A DNA stretch of 64,000 bases from positions 62,182,501-62,246,500 of the forward strand of contig CM070901.1 of assembly GCA_036417435.1 (NCBI GenBank), given 5' to 3'. The notes under the pieces are model-generated. The model searched no databases and was not told the origin of the DNA. It saw only the letters and a program-made list of their open reading frames with translations. Each line of letters opens with the position of its first letter. Positions within the stretch are counted from its first letter, which is position 1. The translations under genes and the position numbers were made by a program. Source of the stretch: Inia geoffrensis (lineage: Eukaryota > Chordata > Mammalia > Artiodactyla > Iniidae). Shown piece after piece: positions 55,265 through 64,000 of the stretch.

Positions 55265-56744
55265 CTATACAGTAATTTCTCACATTTCCTCCATGAGTAT
55301 ATATAATAAGGTGTATAAGGAACTCAGATATGAGTTGCTTTCTATTTATGCAGTGGTCCTGATGTTCTTTATGTCAGGTTGTGTGCCCATGTCAGCTTGT
55401 AGAAAGAAATGAGCTTTGCTGGCTAACTCACTTTGTATAGTACCCAGTAGAGTTCTGGGTTCAAATGGGTGCCTAGTTTTTCGGATGATTTAGCCATATG
55501 TTATTTAATTTTCTTCAGGTATCTCAGGTGCTTCCTAGTCTGACCCATTTATACTCATCACCCATCATCCTCACCTACATAGAGGTTGACTAACTTTGTT
55601 TTTGGTATTTTTGAGGAAAACAGTCATTTGTCCATGGCTATACAGCAAGTTAATACAGGGACCAGGATTGGGGAGCGAGTCTTCAACTTGATAGCCAGTG
55701 CTGGCTATTTGGGCTAGAAAGTTTGCCACTGGAAAAAATAGACAGCATCATGTTGGCAGAGCCTTGCCTTAGTTCTGGAACAAGTTCATACACTCCAGAT
55801 ATAAATATATTTGTCTCTTTCTTATAAAATAGGAACACAGGGCTTTTAAAATAATGAAGTTTTTCTCGTGTTACTATCTTCTTTTGTTGTATAAAATGGG
55901 ATAGGAAAAGACTTCTGTTTTTCTGTGGAGCTTTATTTCATTTTTTAGTTCTTTAAAAAAAAAAAAGCAGGGGTTGGGGCTTTTAAGTGTTTGATGTTGG
56001 GAAGTTATTATTGACTGCTGGGTGTTACTAGTCACGTGGAACATGGTGCCAGGCTCTAGAACTAACATGTTTTGCTGTTGAATGAAATGGGTCTTGGGAA
56101 GCTTTAAGACGCCACTAAAGCTACGAGTTTTCTCCGGTGTGGGGGGAAGGGGGGGGATGAGGGCAAAGCACAGGAACCCAGGCAATTACATATATACTTA
56201 GTCAGACTTAAGCTAGTCTGCATATGGGAGAACAGGAGAAACCCTGCTATGGGTATAATAGGTCAGTGAGAGCATTAAACCATCTCGTTTAGGAATCGCT
56301 GCTTTTTTTTTGTTCTTTTCTGTTAGAAACTGAAATGAGCATTAGAAAGTAGTTAATCGTGAATTGAAAGTGATAGTAAGACATACTAAGTAATTTTTAG
56401 CCCTGTTTCTTGAAGGCGTAGCTTTCTTCAGCACGGAAACAAGGGGTGTGGATGTGAAAGGTGAAGTATTTAATTCCTATTACCAACATTAATAATGTTG
56501 TTAAGGTATAAAAGATTGGATCCTTTTTTCCTACTAGTTAACTAGTAATTTTTATGATTAGTGGTCGGTTTTCACTTTAAAAACCACTAAGTTTTTCTAT
56601 GCTCAGGTATTTTTCTTTGTGGCGAACTGTTTTAGAATCCCCATTCAGCCAGGATAGATTAAAACTTGAGCTCATTTGAAAGGAAAGAGGTTGCCCAGAA
56701 TTGGTATTAATGCCCATAAAACACATACACATTTTAAAATATAA

Positions 56745-56885
56745 ATCTTTTTAAAATTGAGGTATAGTTGACGTATAACTGTATATTAGTCTCAGGGGTA
56801 CAACATAATGATTCAGTATTTGTATATATTGCAAAATGGTCACCACAGTAACTAATTCACGTCTCTCACCATACATAGTTTAAAA
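56745..56885 (-). mobile_element. Old L1 3' end fragment, minus strand
   Basis: 'attgaggtatagttgacgtataac', 'attagtctcaggggtacaacataatgattcagtatttgtatatattgc' fits an antisense old L1 3' region. Confidence 0.65.
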
Positions 56886-57124
56886 AATTTTTTTCTTGTG
56901 ATGAGAACTTTTAAGATCTCCTCAGCAATTTTCAAATATGCAATATTTGATAATTTTAATAATGCTTTAAAATATAAATCTTAAGTGTAGGTTTCTGGTG
57001 AGCAGGTCTTTTAGAAGGGCAGCAGTGAGAAAGACAAGGTACAGCAGTGGTTTTTGGCTGGTAGACTCATGAGTCTGATTCTATGACTACTGCTCAGTCC
57101 CTTTTAGGGAGGACTTTCCTTCTT

Positions 57125-57455
57125 CTGATGGTATTCGGACTCCTAAGTAGCTTAAACAACAGAGATTTATTTTCTCACAGTTCTGGAGTCTAGAAGTCTG
57201 ATATCAAGGTGTGAGCAGGGTTGTCTTCAGAGGCCTCTCCCCTTGGCTTTTGCCTGCTGTCTCTCTCTGTGTGTCCTAATCTCTTCTTACAAGGACACCA
57301 GTCACACTGGGTTAGGGCCCACCCTGACGACTCCATTTTTACTTAATTACCTGTTTAAAGGCCCTACTTCCGAGTACAGTCACATTCTGAGGTACTGGGG
57401 GCTAGGGCTTCAACAAATGAATTTGGGGGGAACACAACTCAGTCCATAACACTAG
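57125..57455 (-). repeat. MaLR (MLT1-like) LTR, antisense
   Basis: Reverse-sense order: 'cttaaacaacagagatttattttctcacagttctggag', 'gcctctcccc', 'tcttacaaggacaccagtcac', 'acttaattacctgtttaaaggccctac' and 'aacacaactcagtccataac'. It lies just upstream of exon 2. Confidence 0.75.
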
Positions 57456-57557
57456 GGAATGCAAAATTTCCTTCCTTCCCTGGGAGTTGAGGCAGATAAG
57501 GTGAACTTGAGGAAGAAGCAAATCCTGAGGCTCTTAATATTGTTTCTGCCTCTGCAG

Positions 57558-57649
57558 ATACTGGGCTAACTTAAAGTTGTGGTTCAAGCAGAAGATCAGC
57601 AAAGAAGAGTTTGACCTTGAAGCTCATAGACTTCTCACACAGGATAATG
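57558..57649 (+). CDS. TADA1: TADA1 exon 2
   Basis: 92 nt between acceptor CCTCTGCAG and donor GTAAAA. It completes Gln25, then [20 protein letters not shown] and [10 protein letters not shown] (residues 26-55), the conserved core of the SAGA-Tad1 domain. Phase: enters with one base, leaves one base (G) for Val56. Aromatic and charged helical pattern, no membrane segment. Frame continuity with exons 1 and 3 is exact. Confidence 0.95.
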
Positions 57650-57910
57650 GTAAAATAATTATCTGGGGAGTTATTTTACTGTTCTGAAGTTTTCCCAGAT
57701 TTGCAATAAATTAAAAGTTTATTTAAAATTTTAAAAAATTTTGGTTTTAGTGGTATGTAAGTTCATTTAAATAATGTGGATATTTAAAATTAAATGTAAA
57801 GAATGGCAGAGTAGGGGATATCCAAAGTCCTTAAAAGCTAGACTGAAACAGTGGGTTCCTTATGTTGTAAATATTCTGTATTTGACTTGTGACGATCTTC
57901 CCTTTTTCAG
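57650..57910 (+). other. TADA1: TADA1 intron 2
   Basis: Short 261-bp AT-rich intron, GTAAAA to CCTTTTTCAG. No repeats seen. Confidence 0.9.
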
Positions 57911-57976
57911 TCCATTCTCACAACGATTTCCTCCTGGCTATTCTCACGCGTTGTCAGATTTTGGTGTCTACACCAG
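57911..57976 (+). CDS. TADA1: TADA1 exon 3
   Basis: 66 nt between CCTTTTTCAG and GTAAGG. It encodes [20 protein letters not shown], then TP (residues 56-77), the hydrophobic helix that completes the N-terminal SAGA-Tad1 region, and leaves G for Glu78. The length is a multiple of three, so skipping would keep the frame but remove this helix. Confidence 0.95.
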
Positions 57977-59216
57977 GTAAGGGAGTGGAAACACCTGCAA
58001 GGATGTCAGTCAGCAAAACCACAGAATGCGGGGCTTATTAGACTTTCACTTCCTTTAACAGACCTGTTTGCAAATGAAATGTTCTTTGAACTGCCCAGAA
58101 GAAACATTTTATTGTGTAATACAGATTCTTCTATAGAACCTTTTTAAAGCAGGTGATTTCTCTGTCCTTTCATTGACTTTTGGTCTTTACCCCCCATTCA
58201 GCTGGGTTTAGATTACTTAAATAAATGAGAGGTGGGGAGGAGGGTAGGTGGTCAGGAGGAAGAAGCTGAGGAGTGAAGGGAGGGAATTTGGTGGTTAGGA
58301 GAGAGCGTTTCCATAGATATAGGGAAGGTAAAGTACGTGGAGGGGAAACCACAGTGTATGTTGAGAACCTGGACTTTCTCCTATTCTTAATGAAGTGACA
58401 TATTAGCACCTGGAAGGTTGGAGCTTCAGCATGTGTTTGGCAAACTATTGGTGAAGAGCAAAGGTAGTAATAGCAGCATGTTGGGGAGGTATGTGGCTGC
58501 TAAGTCTGTCACTTCAACCTAAATAAATAGGTATAGACAGAATGATTCCTTTGTCCCTAATTTTTTGGAGCTTAAGTGGTACAGTCCCCTCTTTCAATTT
58601 TATTTTAATCAGTAAAATAAAAAAACTAAATGCATTGAAAATTTGCCTCATGATAAAGCTTATCCTGGGCTCTTGTTAAAACCTTGGATTTACAGGTACC
58701 TCCTACTGTAGATTAAATTGAAGTTTTTGTTGTTTAAAGGGCCTGTGGTGATTCTGATTATCATTTATTAAAAGCCCATGTTTATCTAGAAGTGACTAGT
58801 ATTTTGTATCATCCCCCTCTGCTAAGCTCTGTTGTAAGATAGAGAGTTCAGATGAGATCTCCTAAAGGCTTGTTCTCCACACTCAAAGAAGTCGCCATTG
58901 GTGTGAAGAATAATAAAGAGTGAGCGTTTGTTTACGGAGGTTGGTGTTAGAGAGGGAAGGCTGTTTTCCACCCCTCACCACACCCCTCACTGCACATCCT
59001 ACACTGTGTCACATTTCTAATGTTTTATTTAATTTAAATAGAAGTGGACTTTCGCCAGTTAGATCATAAAGATAATCCCCTTCATTGTATAAAGTTTAAT
59101 TTGATCAGAAAAGCCAACGTTGTGAGGATTAGATCTTACTTTTTAGGTAGGTATATTCTAAAGTGGCACCCACCCAGAAGGTTCAGTGGGATGATCGGAA
59201 ATAAAAACCTTGGTTG

Positions 59217-59417
59217 GGGCTTCCCTGGTGGTGCAGTGGTTGAGAGTCCGCCTGCCGATGCAGGGGACGCGGGTTCGTGCCCCAGTCTGGGAGGATCCCA
59301 CATGCCGCGGAGCGCCTGGGCCCGTGAGCCATGGCCGCTGAGCCTGCGCGTCCGGAGCCTGTGCTCCGCAACGGGAGAAGCCACAGCAGTGAGAGGCCCG
59401 CGTACTGCAAAAAATAA
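59217..59417 (+). mobile_element. CHR-type SINE, plus strand
   Basis: Complete copy with perfect 18-bp TSD AAATAAAAACCTTGGTTG at 59199-59216 and 59418-59435. Confidence 0.96.
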
Positions 59418-59924
59418 AAATAAAAACCTTGGTTGATAGGAGTCAAGGGGCTTGGGTTCAAGTTTAGTTTTTGTTACTGGCTTAGATAATGTAGTTAATT
59501 ACTGAGTGTTCTTAGCGTCCACATTTATAAAATAGAGACAGTAATATCTACCCTGCAGGATTATTAAAAAAAAAAACAAAAACAGATGAAAGAACATGCA
59601 AAAAGTACTCATAAAAATAAAAAATGCCAAACAAATATGAAGTGGTATTAGTATAGGTGGCTGATTTTAATTAAATAAAGCCTTTGATATTCTTGAATGT
59701 TTGTTGTTGGTTAAAAATAAATGAAGAAACATTGGAATTTGGAGATTATATCTCAGACATCCAAAATGTCGTCCCTTAAAATGAAATTAATATTTGCTGG
59801 CAACAAAGAGGTGATTTCTATTAAAAGTAAAGTATAGAAATACAGTTTTTTGTACTTTAATAATTGTGATCAGGTTGGTTACTTTTTCTAAGTCAGGCAG
59901 GAAAGATGATTTTAATAATGTTTT

Positions 59925-60140
59925 TTATTGAATACTGTAACTGCAGTGCCTTAGACGCTTTACGTGCATTATCATTAATCCTCACAACAACTCTTCAGAG
60001 GTATTAGCCTCTTTTTTATATGCTAGGAAACAAACTTCAGAGGAGAGAAAACAAAACAAAATAAAAACTTATCTGAGGCCCTCTTCAGCTAGTAAGTAGA
60101 AGTGTTGGATCCAAACCAAAATCTGACCCTGCTGCTGTGA
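59925..60140 (+). repeat. MIR SINE
   Basis: 'ctttacgtgcattatcattaatcctcacaacaactcttcagagg', then 'ctaggaaacaaacttcagagg' and 'cttcagctagtaagtagaag' follow MIR order. Confidence 0.7.
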
Positions 60141-61695
60141 AGCCCTCCTTGCTTGGGGTCAGAGTCAGTCCTTGCCCTGCTTTGCTTCCTCACCCGAGGT
60201 ATATTTGGCCACTCAGCAGCAGCATCGCCTAACGTCGAGCTCCATTCATCAGGGAAATCATCTAAGATTGACCGCTCTTATCAGGTGTGATCTAGGCGTG
60301 CCAGAGACACTTAAAGCGTTGGAGAAGAGGAACTTGACTTCCCAAACAGTTCTGTTTTAGCTGAGGAACCAGGAATAGTTTTTCAAAGCTTTACGAACTC
60401 ATTCTTCCAAAAACATCAAGATGAAATAATGTTTTGCTAGAATGATGGGTGATTTTTTTTTTTTTTCTTTTCCTAAAAAACTTCTTTGGGATATTTTTTT
60501 CAAGTGTACTGTAATGAGCTTGTATAACTTTTGATTTCTTTTTTTTAACACTAAACTATATATGTTCATGGTTTAAAAAAAAATAGTAAAGAGGGTCTTA
60601 GAATGAAAAGCTTCCCCCTCCTAGACCAGCTTGTTCTCAAAGACGACTGCTTTTGCTGTTTGTTCTTATGGGACCTCAGTGGCTCCATATAGTGTGCTGA
60701 AACGTCTTTCTGGATTGACTGGTTTTAAACATCCGTCTTGCCTTATTGCTCTGTGTTTTGTGAGATTTCCTCAATTCTTTCTGTCAGCCCTTCTGTCCAG
60801 TGCATTCTTTAATTCAGCAATTTTTGTAGCGTCTTCTTTTTGTTTTATGGATACCCATCTTCCCAAACTTCTCTGAGGATATGAGTTAGAAATTATTCAA
60901 GTTCTTTGTGTTGTCTGAATTCTTTATCTCTAGGATCTCAATTTTTTTTTTTTTTTTTTTTAGTTTGGTCTTTCTTACCATGTTACAGCTTATCATCAAA
61001 TGTCTGAGAATCCGCATTTACGAATGAAGCATAAAACCTGGAGATTGTGCTTTAGAGTGAGCTGACGGGAGGCCAGCCATTACAGTGAGGTTCCTCAAAT
61101 GCCAGCTGCAGAGAACTGTGCTCTAGGTTACCAACATTCATACCAACTACCTCAGTAAATCCCAGAAATTGTGTTCTATTTAACTAGAGAAGACTTCTCC
61201 ATTCTCCTTTCCCTGCCACCTGTTTATACTGCACTGTATACAGGAGTGAGTGGGGCTGGTTTCATGGAGCCAGGAACTGTCCATGAACCTGGAAGGGCCT
61301 GCACATGGTTTAGTGCTATACTGTGGTTGTCTTGAAAGTCTTAACTTTTGAGCAAGGGACCCTGCATTTTTGTTTTGTACTGAGTTCAGTCCTGGGGGTG
61401 AGGGAAGGGGTTTGTATGGATGACTTTTCAATATAGATCTTCCATTAATCTTGTTTTAAGCTGTACTATCCCTTGTTCCCACTACACTGACCTTCTCCAA
61501 ATCCAGATTCTTTGGGGATATCTACTAGTCAGATTTATTTACTTCCACCTATTTACCAACTGTGCCAACTTAGGTCACAGCTTCCAAGTGTCCGCTTTGT
61601 AAGTTGGCTCCTTTTTAGCCCATCTTTGAAATTTGTTGAGATCTCATCTTGGTCTGCCACTCGTTTTGCTTTTTATCTGTGTTCTGGATGTGTGC

Positions 61696-61708
<13 letters not shown>

Positions 61709-61729
<21 letters not shown>

Positions 61730-61921
61730 GTGGTACGCGGGCCTCTCATTGTTGTGGCCTCTCCCGTTGCGGAGCACAGGCTCCGGACGCGCAGGCTCAG
61801 TGGCCATGGCTCACGGGCCCAGCCACTCCGCGGCATGTGGGATCTTCCCAGACCAAGGCACGAACCTGTGTCCCCTGCATCGGCAGGCGGACTCTCAACC
61901 ACTGTGCCACCAGGGAAGCCC
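61709..61921 (-). mobile_element. CHR-type SINE, minus strand
   Basis: Long T run, then TGGTACGCGGGCCTCTCATTG to GTGCCACCAGGGAAGCCC. Perfect 14-bp TSD CCATTTACTTTTTT at 61695-61708 and 61922-61935. Overlapping open frames are SINE-derived. Confidence 0.96.
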
Positions 61922-62336
61922 CCATTTACTTTTTTCTACTATCATATTTAGTAGGGTCTTGGAAGAGAGAGGAGACAAATACATGTGCTTATTTCACCAT
62001 CTTGAACTAGAAAATTCTGTCCTGCTTTTATAATACTACTGCTACTAGTAAGCAAACAAACACCCAGTAAACAATGAAAAATGTGAAAAACAAATTTGTC
62101 TTCCTAAAAGAACAATTTTGGTTACAGCTAGAGAAAAAAATGTGATTTGAGAGAAGTTGTGTTTAGGGAAGGAGAATGTTTTGTTTAGAGAAGGAGAATG
62201 AGAGACCTGAATTTAAGCATTTGTTCACTTTCATCATTTGAGCATTTCATACTTTTTTAGCCTAAAGTGAAAACAAACTTAGCAGTTATCAATTGTCATT
62301 CTTTTCCCTTATGATTGTTATTTTTGTGTCTTATAG

Positions 62337-62434
62337 AGGGTGCTGGATCTTTACCCTGGACAGGGGGTTCTGCAGCCAAACCTGGAAAACCAAAGGGAAA
62401 GAAAAAGCTTTCTTCTGTTCGTCAGAAATTTGAT
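62337..62434 (+). CDS. TADA1: TADA1 exon 4
   Basis: 98 nt between TCTTATAG and GTAGGT. It completes Glu78, then [20 protein letters not shown] and [12 protein letters not shown] (residues 79-110), ending in phase 0. The Lys-rich run at residues 92-101 looks like a nuclear localisation signal or flexible linker (inference). The remaining two thirds of TADA1, including the histone-fold part, lie past the window, so the gene is truncated at 64,000 by the window and not by mutation. Confidence 0.95.
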
Positions 62435-64000
62435 GTAGGTTGTTTAGATCTTGGTAACGACTGATTTAAGCACTGGTGTGATGGAACTGGCTTTAGTTTT
62501 TTAATGAATATTACAATTCTGGTAGTAAAGTTGAAAAAAAGGGGCATGATTTGGGGAGAAAACAGTGTTATTATATTTGAATTTGGTGAAGAGGGTTTCA
62601 AAGATTGTGTCTGAATTTTTATTCCAGTTTGTTATTGTGTAATTATTAATATGTTATCATTAGTACCTAATGATTTTTCAGTAATTCAACAACTATGCCT
62701 GTGTTCTTTTTCCTCTTAAATATCTTTGTGGAATGAATAATGTTTCTCAGATTGAAGACTTCTGTTCCAAGGGTCCAGGAGGCCCAGAGGCCTCTGGCAG
62801 GATGCTGCTGACGCCCCACTAGGCCTTGAGCCTTCTGGGGACCCTCAGAGAAATCTTGAAGGCATTGGGCTATAAAATTTGTAAACGTTTTAGAATAACT
62901 TCCTTTTTTTCTCTCGGTTATATCCAGGGAACACAGTTTCCCAAAAGTATCCCTTTTATAGATTTGACTGGGTATTGATAGCTTTCTTCATTAACATCAA
63001 CAAATATTTATTTATTTCTACCTTGGCTCTATGTTTTAAGTCAAGAATATTCGATCTGGAGGGCATCAGTATCTCCAAAGAGGTATACTTGGTTTAAAAA
63101 AGCATGTTTTTGGGCTTCCCTGGTGGCGCAGTGGTTGAGAGTCCGCCTGCTGATGCAGGGGACACGGGTTTGTGCCCCGGTCCGGGAAGATCCCATGTGC
63201 CGTGGAGCGGCTAGGCCCGTGAGCCATGGCCGCTGAGCCTGCGCGTCCGGAGCCTGTGCTCCGCAACGGGAGAGGCCACAACAGTGAGAGACCCGCGTAC
63301 CGCAAAAAAAAAAAAAAAAAAAAAAAAGCATGTTTGATATAAAATACAGTTTTATACTTACTTGGAAAATGGAAAAACAACAAGTATTGCTTTTATAGTA
63401 CAAACTTCAAACAGTACAAGCCATATTTGCTACAAAATCTTGTGAGTTGGGCTTAAGCAAAAGCTACTGAGGCATATCTCCCACTGATTATGGAGAATAT
63501 AATTGGGCTGTCAGCATTTCCCAGAGGAAGGCTGAGATTTTATGAGTGGAAAAGATTGGGAAAAACTATTTTTAAAAATACTAATGACTGTGTCTTAGAA
63601 AGATTCTGTGTTGAGAGTTGTTAGTAGAAGATAATGGTAAATAAAGAGTTACACTACCCTACGTTATCTTGGAATATTTGTTATTAGGTCTGTTATATTG
63701 GTTAGCTAGTTTTTTTTAGGGCTTTTCTTAAGCATTACTTATATATTTTTATTTTCAGAATCTGCTTACTTACAAGTATACTTAAAATGCTCTGACTTGT
63801 TTAAAAATAGTTTGATATCTTCTCCTTCTCCCCAATTGTTATTTTTAGCACAGAGCCGTATATTCTGTGATTACCGAGGTATTAATTAAATAGAATAAAC
63901 TGCTATGCATAGTACTGTTATTCCCCATAACTCATGTCTTCATTATTACTATGTAATGGGTGTGAATCTGTGACTAGTTGTGCATGAGTTACTTTTTTTT
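62435..64000 (+). other. TADA1: TADA1 intron 4 (5' part)
   Basis: Runs from donor GTAGGT to the window end, with no further TADA1 exon visible. It contains a CHR SINE at 63112. Mostly AT-rich unique DNA. Confidence 0.85.
63112..63321 (+). mobile_element. CHR-type SINE, plus strand
   Basis: Complete copy with a long A tail. Perfect 14-bp TSD AAAAAAGCATGTTT at 63096-63109 and 63322-63335. Confidence 0.95.

Larger units (their letters stand above)
53231..57557 (+). other. TADA1: TADA1 intron 1
   Basis: 4.3 kb between donor GTAAGA and acceptor CCTCTGCAG. It contains a MIR (53755-53975), an old L1 end (56745-56885), an antisense MLT1-like LTR (57125-57455) and an unidentified open stretch on the minus strand at 55040-55264. 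Otherwise AT-rich unique DNA. Confidence 0.85.
57977..62336 (+). other. TADA1: TADA1 intron 3
   Basis: 4.4 kb, GTAAGG to TCTTATAG. It contains CHR SINEs at 59217 and 61709, a MIR at 59925-60140, and A/T runs near 60449-60476 and 60940-60961. No other gene seen. Confidence 0.88.

Overview
This is a nuclear genomic window from a placental mammal, most likely a cetacean. The inference rests mainly on about a dozen copies of a tRNA-derived SINE of the CHR type, sense copies starting GGGCTTCCCTGGTGGCGCAG, many with clean target-site duplications (TSDs). It also rests on young L1 elements and on seeing no ruminant BovB or Bov-A2 units. The species is not proven by the sequence alone.

Two protein-coding genes are present, both on the plus strand and both incomplete. 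The 3' part of ILDR2 (angulin-3, immunoglobulin-like domain containing receptor 2) occupies 861-8676. Four coding exons encode the cytoplasmic tail and the natural stop codon; the signal peptide, Ig domain and transmembrane exons lie before the window. The 5' part of TADA1 (SAGA complex subunit, ADA1 homologue) begins in a CpG-rich promoter near 52,800-53,560. Its exons 1-4 (codons 1-110) lie at 53157-62434 and the remaining exons lie beyond the window. The tandem order ILDR2 then TADA1 on one strand matches, from memory, human chromosome 1q24.

The roughly 44.5 kb between them has no convincing protein-coding gene. It is repeat territory: a nearly full-length 7.7 kb L1 on the minus strand (22925-30626) with intact ORF1, an ORF2 broken by one frameshift and one nonsense codon, and a long structured 5' UTR. 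It also holds several 5'-truncated L1s, CHR SINEs, MaLR and ERVL-type LTR relics, hAT relics, MIR and L2 fragments, and microsatellites.

No CRISPR array, operon, phage, RNA gene or new defence-type system was seen. The points most worth following are in the retroelements: tandem repeats in the L1 promoter, a 56-bp L1 insertion that looks prematurely polyadenylated, an L1 5'-UTR/3'-UTR fusion, a short 3'-transduction-like tag, and a nested insertion with three target copies. There is also one unidentified open stretch in TADA1 intron 1 and a composite E-box/CRE-like site in the TADA1 promoter. Repeat family names were assigned by eye and should be treated as approximate.
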